Assembly: GCF_014217625.1 (NCBI RefSeq)
Contig: NZ_CP043641.1
Location: 3,348,001-3,412,000 of the forward strand
Source: Leifsonia shinshuensis
Lineage (GTDB): Bacteria; Actinomycetota; Actinomycetes; Actinomycetales; Microbacteriaceae
DNA: 64,000 bases
Reading direction: 5' to 3'
Part shown: positions 43,869 through 50,543 of the stretch, one piece after another
How the letters are laid out: every line of letters starts with the position of its first letter
Numbering within the stretch: the first letter of the stretch is position 1
Position numbers and translations under genes: made by a program
The notes under the pieces: generated by a model
Database searches by the model: none
The model's input: only the letters and a program-made list of their open reading frames with translations
What the model was told of the DNA's origin: nothing

Positions 43869-43974
43869 CGGAATAGCTCCGTGCTTATTCCGATTCAAGC
43901 ACGATAAACCGGAATAAGACACTCGTTATTCCGACTTATGCCACCCAACCCGGAATAACTGCACCGCTATTCCG
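43869..43974. promoter_or_regulatory. Operator array: three CGGAATA-N10-TATTCCG palindromes, 41-bp period
   Basis: Perfect copies start at 43869, 43910 and 43951, each 24 bp with identical 7-bp arms and a different 10-bp centre; the period is exactly 41 bp, about four helical turns, so sites face the same side of DNA. The nearest begins 14 bp before the Fic ATG (minus strand). A TTGAAT/TATTCC pair with 17-bp spacing overlaps the nearest site as a possible promoter. The Fic protein's own winged-helix region is the first candidate binder. The different centres rule out a CRISPR or simple tandem repeat. Confidence 0.85.
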
Positions 43975-43982
43975 GCTCACCC

Positions 43983-45266
43983 CTAGAACCACGTACTGAG
44001 CCGCGGCGGCACCGTCGTGCGGAACAGCCGGTCGAGCGCCTCCGCGTCACCCTGGATGCGTCCGGCCAGAGCCAGCCCCCGGGACAGGTCGTGCCCCAGG
44101 TACACGCTGCCGAGCGACTCCACGGGCAGCGTGACGTCCGGCGTGTCCGTGGTCGACTCGACGCGCGCCTCGCCGTCCTCCACGATCAGCCGGTAGCGGC
44201 CGGAAGCGAAGCCGAGCTCGTCGGTGACCTCCAGGACGAGGTCGCCGTCGCTCTCGTAGCGGCGCGCGGTGAGCGTCGCCGGGACGTCGAGGATCCGCAC
44301 CCAGAGGTGGTCCTGGACGCTGGTGATGCGGGCGCCGCGGATGTCCTGCACCAGCAGCTGCACCGGCTCGTCCACGCCGCGCGTCCAGGCCTTCACCTCG
44401 GCGACGAGGTCCAGTTCGAGGAGGTAGCGCCAGAGTGCGGTGAGCGCGGCGTCGGTCGCGGCGGCCAGGTAGTTCACCTCCACGACGTGACGCGAGAAGT
44501 CCTCCTCGCCCCCGCGCACCACATAGCTGACGAAGCCCTCCGGCCGGCCCTCGGGGGAGTCGTAGCGCACCAGGAGGTAGCGCGCCGCGTCGTCGTCGCC
44601 CTTGAGCGGGCCGAGCAGGCGGTCGGCGAGGTACGGTTCGAGGCCGATCTCGCCGTGACGGGAGGCCATGGCCTCGGCGAGGACGGCGCGGCCGGTCTCG
44701 CGGTACTCGTCCGGCGTCGTGAAGGCCAGCCGGCCCGGGGTCGGCGCGCCGGTCCAGCGCACCCGCTTGGCGTCCACGCTCCAGCCGGTCACGAAGGTGG
44801 CGGGACCGAAGCCCCAGCGCCCGTAGATCGTGGACTCCGACACCGTGAGGATGGCGGCAGGGACGCCGAGCGCGTGCGCGGTCCGCAGCTCGGCGCCGAG
44901 CAGAGCGGTCGCGACGCCGCGGCGACGGTGCGTCGGCGCGACCGTGACGGAACTGATCGCCCAGGTGTCGAGGGCGCCGCCGCCCGGGACGGTGAGCGGC
45001 GCGACCCACGAGTTGACGGTGCCGACCGGCGTGCTCACGCCCTCGTCGTAGACCGCGGTGGTGCGCCGGCCGCCGAAGTTCCCCCTGGCCTCCTCGAGGA
45101 CCTCCTCGCTGGGCCGGCGGCCGTGGAAGCCGCGGAAGTCCGCGACGATCCACGCGTCCAGCGCGGCGGTGTCCGTCAGGTCGACGAGCGCGAGCCGGAG
45201 CCCGGCCCCGGCCAGATCGGCCGCCGAGCGGGCGTCCAGGGGTGCGGTGAGGTGCGTCTGGGTCAT
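43983..45266 (-). CDS. Eis-family GNAT N-acetyltransferase
   Basis: A 427-residue acetyl-CoA-dependent acetyltransferase of the Eis type, known to form hexamers and to acetylate amines including aminoglycosides and peptides. Seen: an N-terminal GNAT domain with the acetyl-CoA loop ISSVTVAPTHRRRGVATALL near residue 103 and LTVSESTIYGRWGFGPAT near 140, a second GNAT-like domain, and an SCP2-like C-terminal domain ending in LSTWF, whose terminal Phe carboxylate is the catalytic base in Eis. The ATG at 45266 is leaderless: TACGGT ends 6 nt upstream. The physiological substrate is unknown. Confidence 0.9.
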   Translation of the reverse strand: MTQTHLTAPLDARSAADLAGAGLRLALVDLTDTAALDAWIVADFRGFHGRRPSEEVLEEARGNFGGRRTTAVYDEGVSTPVGTVNSWVAPLTVPGGGALDTWAISSVTVAPTHRRRGVATALLGAELRTAHALGVPAAILTVSESTIYGRWGFGPATFVTGWSVDAKRVRWTGAPTPGRLAFTTPDEYRETGRAVLAEAMASRHGEIGLEPYLADRLLGPLKGDDDAARYLLVRYDSPEGRPEGFVSYVVRGGEEDFSRHVVEVNYLAAATDAALTALWRYLLELDLVAEVKAWTRGVDEPVQLLVQDIRGARITSVQDHLWVRILDVPATLTARRYESDGDLVLEVTDELGFASGRYRLIVEDGEARVESTTDTPDVTLPVESLGSVYLGHDLSRGLALAGRIQGDAEALDRLFRTTVPPRLSTWF

Positions 45267-45272
45267 GGACCC

Positions 45273-45278
45273 ACCGTA
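45273..45278 (-). promoter_or_regulatory. -10 box of the Eis-family gene (leaderless)
   Basis: TACGGT on the minus strand, 6 nt before the ATG at 45266. Confidence 0.6.
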
Positions 45279-45324
45279 TCGGGGCGGTGTGGCGCGGGAC
45301 AGGACCGTCAGGAACCCGGAACCG

Positions 45325-45765
45325 TCACCGTCCCGCCATCGCGTGCAGCACCGGCAGCAGCGCACCCGGCGCCGCCTGCTGCGCCTCAGCGAAGAACGCC
45401 GCGTCCGCCGCCTCCACCGATCGAATCGCCTTCTCCGCCTCGGCCGCTCCCGCCGCGGTCACGCGAAGCACTTTCGCCCGGCTGTCCGCCGGGTCCGCCG
45501 CGCGCTCCAGCAGGCCTTTCGCGACCAGCCGGCGGACGACCTCCGACGTCATCCGCGGGTCCGATCCGGTCTGCTCCGACAGCCGCGCCTGGCTCGGGCT
45601 CTCGGAGTGGCCGTTCAGCCACCACACGGAGGCCAGCAGCACGAACTGCGCGTGGGTCAGGTCGTGCGGACGCAGCGCCTCCACCATCGCGCGCTGCCAG
45701 CGGAGGGTCGCGTGCCAGAGGAGGAAGCCGGGGCTCGTCGCCGGCCCCTCGGGGAAGTCCGTCAT
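45325..45765 (-). CDS. MarR family transcriptional regulator
   Basis: A 146-residue winged-helix dimeric regulator. Seen: helix 1 region LLWHATLRWQRAMVEALRP, the recognition helix area RLSEQTGSDPRMTSEVVRRL, the wing KGLLERAADPADSRAKVLRVT (with the family D-x-R), and a C-terminal dimerisation helix. It starts in an ATGA overlap with the upstream SRPBCC gene, so it is made together with it. A double palindrome upstream of the SRPBCC gene is the likely binding site for autoregulation. The inducer is unknown. Confidence 0.92.
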   Translation of the reverse strand: MTDFPEGPATSPGFLLWHATLRWQRAMVEALRPHDLTHAQFVLLASVWWLNGHSESPSQARLSEQTGSDPRMTSEVVRRLVAKGLLERAADPADSRAKVLRVTAAGAAEAEKAIRSVEAADAAFFAEAQQAAPGALLPVLHAMAGR

Positions 45766-46214
45766 GCGTCCAGTGTCGTCCGTCCGGCGCGGCGCTCGGC
45801 CTCGGCCAGCAGCGCGGCGAGCGATTCGGGGAAGTCGGCGCTGATCTGCGGACCGAGTTCGGGACCGGCCGCGTCGGCCCCCGCGCCGTCGATGGTGAGG
45901 GAGTAGCGCACGCGCGTGCCGCCGGCCTCACCCGCTGGTTCGTCCTCCAGGTCGTAGCGGAAGGTCAGCCGGACGTCGCCGAGGTCGGTCACGTCGGCGT
46001 ATGTGCGCCCGTCCTCCAGCACGTCGATGCGGGAGCGGATGGGGTCCTGCCCCTCGGGCGTCACGGTGAGTTCGGTGCCGACCGCGAAGGGCCCGTGCAG
46101 CTCGAACCGGTCGGCGCCGTCGTAACTCAGCGCGCCGGTGTGGAGGTCGCGGACGGCCTCCCAGACGCGCTCGCGGGGGAGGGCGGTGACGGCGGTCTCC
46201 TGGGTGGTCCACAT
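45762..46214 (-). CDS. SRPBCC family protein
   Basis: A 150-residue START-like ligand-binding protein. Seen: MWTTQETAVTALPRERVWEAVRD at the start, the beta-strand pattern TELTVTPEGQDPIRSRI and LTFRYDLEDEPAGE, and a C-terminal helix ADFPESLAALLAEAERRAG. GGAG lies 7 nt before the ATG at 46214. It is the first gene of a two-gene unit with MarR. Proteins of this kind paired with MarR/ArsR regulators often handle small hydrophobic compounds (family knowledge); the ligand is not evident. Confidence 0.82.
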   Translation of the reverse strand: MWTTQETAVTALPRERVWEAVRDLHTGALSYDGADRFELHGPFAVGTELTVTPEGQDPIRSRIDVLEDGRTYADVTDLGDVRLTFRYDLEDEPAGEAGGTRVRYSLTIDGAGADAAGPELGPQISADFPESLAALLAEAERRAGRTTLDA

Positions 46215-46237
46215 GATGAACTCCTTTGCTCTGTGCG

Positions 46238-46256
46238 TAGATCATCTATGCATAGA
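46238..46256. promoter_or_regulatory. Overlapping palindromes, MarR operator candidate
   Basis: TAGAT-C-ATCTA (46238-46248) overlaps the perfect 12-bp palindrome TCTATGCATAGA (46245-46256), 24 bp upstream of the SRPBCC start. AT-rich palindromes of this length directly upstream are typical MarR sites. The segment ATCTATGCA also occurs at 55081 before the luciferase-like gene. Confidence 0.65.
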
Positions 46257-46395
46257 GTAAAACGACGATGCGTCCGGCACAAGCCCCCTGACCGAGGTCG
46301 TACCGCGGTCCCACCTCTCGCGGATGACGCGTCGCGCCCCGATCCCGACTCCCGGCCGATGCGCCGCCCCGGCCCGCCCGGGGAGGCTGGATGAC

Positions 46396-47109
46396 ATGAC
46401 CACACCCGTGCCCGACCCCGCGCGCCCCGTCCTCCACGCCATCGCCCTCACCAAGGCCTACGGCTCCGCCGCCGCGCTCGCGGGCGTCGACTTCCGCGTC
46501 GCCGCGGGCGAGTCCGTCGCCATCATGGGCGCGTCCGGGTCGGGGAAGACCACCCTGCTGCACTGCCTCGCCGGCATCGTCCGCCCCGACTCCGGCACCG
46601 TGACCCTGAACGCGCCCGGCGGCCCGGTCGAGGTGACCGTACTGGGCGAGACCGAGCGCTCGCGGCTGCGGAGGGAATACTTCGGGTTCGTCTTCCAGCA
46701 GGGCCTGCTGCTTCCCGAGCTCACCGCGGTGGAGAACGTCGGCCTCCCGCTCATGCTGTCCGGCGCGCCGCGCAGGGAGGCCGAGCAGCACGCCGCCGAC
46801 TGGCTCGCGCGCCTCGGCCTCGCCGGGATGGAGGCCCGCCGGATCGGCCAGCTCTCCGGCGGTCAGGCGCAGCGCGTCGCGATCGCGCGGGCGCAGGTCA
46901 CCGGCGCCCCGGTCGTCTTCGCCGACGAGCCGACCGGGGCGCTCGACTCGACGACCTCGGCCGAGGTGATGGCCGCGCTGATCGCGGCGACGACGGGCAA
47001 CGGCCGGTCGCTCGTCGTGGTCACGCACGACGACGAGGTCGCCAGGCGCTGCTCGCGCGTCCTCCGGCTGTCCGACGGCCGCATCGTGGACGAGGCGGTG
47101 ACCCGGTGA
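46396..47109 (+). CDS. ABC transporter ATP-binding protein, MacB/LolD type
   Basis: A 237-residue ATPase. Seen: Walker A GASGSGKTT near residue 49, Q-loop VFQQGLLLPELTAVEN, signature LSGGQAQR near 155, Walker B VVFADEPTGALDS and the switch His VVVTHDDEVAR. The ADEPTGALD form is characteristic of the MacB/LolD/FtsE group that partners FtsX-like permeases. The ATG at 46396 has GGAGG about 10 nt upstream; another ATG at 46391 is out of frame. The permease follows in a GTGA overlap. Confidence 0.94.
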   Translation: MTTPVPDPARPVLHAIALTKAYGSAAALAGVDFRVAAGESVAIMGASGSGKTTLLHCLAGIVRPDSGTVTLNAPGGPVEVTVLGETERSRLRREYFGFVFQQGLLLPELTAVENVGLPLMLSGAPRREAEQHAADWLARLGLAGMEARRIGQLSGGQAQRVAIARAQVTGAPVVFADEPTGALDSTTSAEVMAALIAATTGNGRSLVVVTHDDEVARRCSRVLRLSDGRIVDEAVTR

Positions 47110-48440
47110 CGACGCTCCGGCTCGCCTGGCTGTTCGCCCGCCGGAGCGCGAGCGCCGACCGGTCCACCGTCGTGCTTCCGGTCGTCGCCTTCGCGACGGC
47201 GACCCTCCTCCTGATCGTCGTGGCGGGAGGCGCGCAGCGGTTCTTCTCCTGGACCGACGACCTCGCGCTGGTCTACCAGGCGCTCGCGATCGTCGCCGTC
47301 GCCCTCCTGACCGTCCCGCTCGCCGGGCTCGGCGGGGCCGCCGCCCGGCTCTCCGCCCGCCGCAGGGACGCGCGTCTGAGCGGTCTCCGGCTGCTCGGCG
47401 CGACCCCGGGGATGGTCGCGGCGCTGACGGTGATCGAGTCGACCATCCTCGCCGTCGCGGGCGCGCTCGCCGGGGTGATCCTCTCGCTGCCCGTCTCCCT
47501 GCTGGTCGGCCTCATCCCGTTCCGCGGGACTCCGCTCGGAAACGCCGCCCTGCTCGCCCCCGGCGGGATCGCGCTGGCCGTGCTGGGGGTGGCCGCGCTC
47601 GCCGCCGTCAGCGCCGCGCTCGGCCTGCACGGCGTCATCGTCTCCCCGCTGGGCGTGCGCACCCGGCAGACCGCGCCGCGGATGCACTGGCTCCGCGCCC
47701 TCATCGCGGTGGCCGTGGTGCTCGCGACGGTCGCGGTCATGGCCGGGATGCGCGCCGTCGGGCCGGCCTTCATCGTCGCCCTCCTCGGCGCGGGGTTCGG
47801 CGCGACGATCGCCGTGCTCAACCTGGTCGGCCCGTGGGTGCTGCGGCTGGCTGCGACGTTCCAGGTCCGGCGGGCCCGCACACCGCGCCGGCTGCTCGCG
47901 GCGCGGGCGATCCTGGAGTCGCCGAAGGCCGCGTGGCGGCAGGTCTCCGGCGTCGCCATGACGAGTTTCGTCGCGGTCTTCGCCGGGGTCGGGCTGGCGC
48001 TCGCCGACGCGGCGGCCGGGGCGGGCGGCGATCCCGTCTCCGACACGCTCGTGGCGGACATCCGCACCGGCGTCGTGATCGTCGTGATCGGATCCTTCCT
48101 GATGGTGGCCTGCTCCGTCGGCGTGAACCAGGCCGCGGCCGTGCTCGACCGGCGCGACCTCTACGTCAGCCTCCACCGGATCGGGATGGCCGAGGCCGAC
48201 ATCGACGCCGCCCGCGCGCTCGCCGTCCTCTCGCCGCTCGCGCTGACCGCGATCGGCTCGGCGCTCACCGCCGCGGTCGTCGTGCTGCCGCTCACGGGCG
48301 CCGCCCTGCTCCTGGCGCCGCTCTCGCTGCTGATGGTGGCCGCCTGCCTGATCGGCGGCGTGCTCCTGGTGCGGGTGACCATCCGGGCGACCCGGAGGGT
48401 CCTCCATCACGTGATCGCGGAGCCTGCGCCGTCGCTCTGA
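47106..48440 (+). CDS. FtsX-like ABC transporter permease
   Basis: A 444-residue membrane protein of the FtsX/MacB permease superfamily. Seen: an N-terminal helix (VVLPVVAFATATLLLIVVAG), then helices near residues 57, 115, 160, 200, 220, 285, 320, 375 and 400; conserved patterns such as RRRDARLSGLRLLGATPGMV, the coupling region typical of this group. It probably acts with the upstream ATPase in export or mechanotransmission (e.g. peptide or bacteriocin efflux); the substrate is unknown. The start is the GTG at 47106, coupled to the ATPase stop. Confidence 0.9.
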   Translation: MTTLRLAWLFARRSASADRSTVVLPVVAFATATLLLIVVAGGAQRFFSWTDDLALVYQALAIVAVALLTVPLAGLGGAAARLSARRRDARLSGLRLLGATPGMVAALTVIESTILAVAGALAGVILSLPVSLLVGLIPFRGTPLGNAALLAPGGIALAVLGVAALAAVSAALGLHGVIVSPLGVRTRQTAPRMHWLRALIAVAVVLATVAVMAGMRAVGPAFIVALLGAGFGATIAVLNLVGPWVLRLAATFQVRRARTPRRLLAARAILESPKAAWRQVSGVAMTSFVAVFAGVGLALADAAAGAGGDPVSDTLVADIRTGVVIVVIGSFLMVACSVGVNQAAAVLDRRDLYVSLHRIGMAEADIDAARALAVLSPLALTAIGSALTAAVVVLPLTGAALLLAPLSLLMVAACLIGGVLLVRVTIRATRRVLHHVIAEPAPSL

Positions 48441-48466
48441 GCGAGCTGCGTCACCCTCCGGGCCGG

Positions 48467-48472
48467 TAGGGT
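48467..48472 (+). promoter_or_regulatory. -10 box of the chorismate mutase gene (leaderless)
   Basis: TAGGGT, exactly 6 nt before the ATG at 48479. Confidence 0.65.
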
Positions 48473-48478
48473 CGGAGC

Positions 48479-48793
48479 ATGGCTGAGAACGAGTCGACCG
48501 TGCAGGCGCTGGAGCGGCTGCGGAGCATCCGGCAGAGCATCGACAACATCGACGCGGCCGTCATCCACATGCTCGCCGAGCGGTTCAAGTTCACCCAGCA
48601 GGTCGGCGCGCTGAAGGCGGAGCACGGCCTCCCGCCCGCGGACCCGGAGCGCGAGCGCGAGCAGATCCAGCGCCTCCGCGTGCTCGCCGAGGAGAGCCAC
48701 CTCGACCCCGCGTTCGCGGAGAAGTTCCTCAACTTCATCGTGGCGGAGGTCATCCACCACCACGAGCGCATCGCGTCCGAGAACGGCCGCTGA
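48479..48793 (+). CDS. Chorismate mutase (AroQ type)
   Basis: A 104-residue all-helical enzyme that rearranges chorismate to prephenate for phenylalanine and tyrosine synthesis. Seen: the helix-1 pattern LERLRSIRQSIDNIDAAVIH (Arg near residue 15, Asp near 22), LAERFKFTQQVGALKAEHG (Arg/Lys pair), and the acidic EREREQIQRLRVLAEES. Length and order match the monofunctional actinobacterial form. It is leaderless by its TAGGGT box. The SDR gene starts 5 bp after the stop. Confidence 0.92.
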   Translation: MAENESTVQALERLRSIRQSIDNIDAAVIHMLAERFKFTQQVGALKAEHGLPPADPEREREQIQRLRVLAEESHLDPAFAEKFLNFIVAEVIHHHERIASENGR

Positions 48794-48797
48794 GGCG

Positions 48798-49721
48798 GTG
48801 GCCTGGGACCCTGCGGAGCTTCCCGACGCCCACGACCGCACGGTCGTCATCACCGGTGGCAACGCCGGCGTCGGCTACTTCACCGCCGAGCAGCTGGCCG
48901 GCGCAGGCGTCCGCGTCGTGCTCGCCTGCCGGGATCCGGAGCGTGCGGAGTCCGCCGTCGCTGCGATCCGTCGGCGGGTGCGCGGCGCCCGCGTGGAGGC
49001 CACACCCCTCGACGTGACGGACCGCGCCTCCGTCGACGCCCTCGCAGAGTCGCTGCTCGAACGCGAGCGCGTCGACGCCCTCGTCCTGAATGCCGGGATG
49101 GTGCACCCGCCGCGCGAACGCCGCACCGACCGCTACGGCAACGAGCTCGTCCTCTCCACGAACGTGCTGGGCCACTTCCGCCTCGTCGCCCGTGCCCTGC
49201 CGGCCCTGGAGCGCACCGATGGCGCCCGGATCGTCTCGCTCGGTTCGCTGGCCAGCCGGTTGGGCTCGCTCCGGCTGGACGACCTCCAGCTGGAGCGGTC
49301 GTACACCTCCTGGCGCGCCTACTCCGGTTCGAAGATCGCCGCGCAGGTGTTCGGTTTCGAACTGGAGCGCCGGCTCCGCGCTGCGGGCAGCGGGGTGGCG
49401 AGCCTGGTCGTGCATCCCGGCTACTCGACCTCCGGCCGCACGCCCGGCGTCCGCGGCGTCAACCAGCCGAGCCGCGCCAAGCGGTTCGCCGACAACCTCC
49501 AGGCGGCGTGGACGCAGGGCAAGGACCACGGCGCGTGGGTTCCGGTGCGGGCCGTCCTCGACCCCACCCTGACCGGCGAGGGCTACCTCGGGCCGGCCGG
49601 GCTCACGAAGGGCGCGCCGGCGAGCGGCCGGGCCACGCGGGCGTCACGGTCGCCGCGGACCGGGGCACGGCTGTGGCCGCTGCTGGAGGCCGCGTCGGAT
49701 CAGGAGTTCACGGTCCGCTGA
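48798..49721 (+). CDS. SDR family oxidoreductase (retinol-dehydrogenase-like)
   Basis: A 307-residue short-chain dehydrogenase. Seen: the glycine motif VVITGGNAGVGYFTAEQL near residue 17, VLACRDPERAE, DALVLNAGMVHPP near 93, STNVLGHFRLV, the catalytic Ser in VSLGSLASRL, and a Tyr-x3-Lys as AYSGSKIAAQVFGFEL near 175, then VVHPGYSTSG. This pattern matches the retinol-dehydrogenase-like/oxidoreductase group acting on lipophilic substrates. The GTG at 48798 is 5 bp after chorismate mutase, so the two share an mRNA, though their functions look unrelated. Confidence 0.88.
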   Translation: MAWDPAELPDAHDRTVVITGGNAGVGYFTAEQLAGAGVRVVLACRDPERAESAVAAIRRRVRGARVEATPLDVTDRASVDALAESLLERERVDALVLNAGMVHPPRERRTDRYGNELVLSTNVLGHFRLVARALPALERTDGARIVSLGSLASRLGSLRLDDLQLERSYTSWRAYSGSKIAAQVFGFELERRLRAAGSGVASLVVHPGYSTSGRTPGVRGVNQPSRAKRFADNLQAAWTQGKDHGAWVPVRAVLDPTLTGEGYLGPAGLTKGAPASGRATRASRSPRTGARLWPLLEAASDQEFTVR

Positions 49722-49731
49722 TCCGCGCTGG

Positions 49732-50025
49732 TCAGTCGTCGACGACGATCGACAGCAGCCGCTCGCCCTCGGGCACCTGGGCGCGCAGCGCGTCGCGGGC
49801 GGCCGGGTAGTCCGCTCCGTCGGCTTCGATCTGCCGGGTCGCGGCCTCCCGGATGACCGCCGTCGCGATCACGCGTCCGCCGCGGGGCATCGCGTTGTGC
49901 ACCTGCAGCAGCTCGAAACCCTCGGGAACCTGCTCCTCGACGAGGGCGCGTGCCGTCTCGGCGTCGTCCGCCTCGGCGGTCAGCTCGCGGGTCTCGGTGG
50001 TCTGCGTCACGCCGTGCACTCTCAT
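49732..50025 (-). CDS. Small hypothetical protein
   Basis: A 97-residue soluble protein: MRVHGVTQTTETRELTAEAD at the start, AETARALVEEQVPEGFELLQVHN in the middle, and a duplicated-looking end YPAARDALRAQVPEGERLLSIVVDD. The two halves share the pattern (A-x-A-L-x-x-Q-V-P-E-G-x-x-L-L), suggesting an internal repeat. I do not recognise the family. A TAGCGT hexamer lies 8 nt before the ATG at 50025, compatible with a near-leaderless start; a TTG codon 9 nt further upstream is an alternative. It converges with the SDR gene (10-bp gap). Confidence 0.65.
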   Translation of the reverse strand: MRVHGVTQTTETRELTAEADDAETARALVEEQVPEGFELLQVHNAMPRGGRVIATAVIREAATRQIEADGADYPAARDALRAQVPEGERLLSIVVDD

Positions 50026-50113
50026 CGCTCGCAACGCTACCCGAATCCACCTACATCAGGATGCTGGGCGCGCTCTCAGCGGACGCTCAGTCCGGTCGAC
50101 TGGGCTGTACGTC

Positions 50114-50533
50114 ATGGACATCGCCTACACCGCCATCGCGCACGCCTCCGGAGGCGGACGCGACGGTCACGTCCGCAGCGAGGACGACCTGATCGACCTG
50201 GACACCCGCCCGCCGCGCGAGCTCGGCGGCTCGGGCGAGGGCACGAACCCCGAGCAGCTGTTCGCCGCCGGCTTCGCGGCGTGCTTCCTGAGCGCCATCC
50301 ACGCGGTGGGCCGCGCCGGCAAGCTGGACACCTCCGACGCGGCCGTCTCGGCGAGCGTCGGCATCGGCGCCAACGGCGAGGGCGGCTACGGCCTCGCGGT
50401 CGAGCTCGACGTCTACATCCCGCGTCTCGGCCGGGAGACGGCGGAGGAGACCATGGAGAAGGCGCACCACGTCTGCCCGTACTCGAACGCGACGCGGGGC
50501 AACGTCCCGGTCAAGCTGACGCTGGTCGACTGA
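50114..50533 (+). CDS. ohr: Organic hydroperoxide resistance protein (Ohr)
   Basis: A 139-residue thiol peroxidase of the Ohr/OsmC superfamily that detoxifies organic and fatty-acid hydroperoxides. Seen: Arg in DTRPPRELGGSGEGTNPEQL, the peroxidatic Cys in LFAAGFAACFLSAI (Cys near residue 57), and the resolving Cys in AHHVCPYSNATRGN (Cys121), with N-terminal Tyr/Ala strands typical of Ohr. Both Cys and the Arg-Glu pair are present, so it should be active. The 3' end shares a hairpin with the convergent glycosyltransferase. No ribosome site is visible before the ATG. Confidence 0.93.
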   Translation: MDIAYTAIAHASGGGRDGHVRSEDDLIDLDTRPPRELGGSGEGTNPEQLFAAGFAACFLSAIHAVGRAGKLDTSDAAVSASVGIGANGEGGYGLAVELDVYIPRLGRETAEETMEKAHHVCPYSNATRGNVPVKLTLVD

Positions 50534-50543
50534 CCGGCGTCAG
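50516..50543. terminator. Shared hairpin containing both stop codons of a convergent pair
   Basis: A 12-bp stem with one G-U pair (arms 50516-50527 and 50532-50543) and a 4-nt loop. It includes the TGA of the Ohr gene and the stop of the opposite GT2 gene. It is a strong candidate for a bidirectional terminator. Confidence 0.75.

Noticed and set aside
43869..43974. CRISPR-like short array
   Set aside because: Only the palindrome arms repeat; the 10-bp centres differ, the units are three, and there are no cas genes. An operator array fits better.
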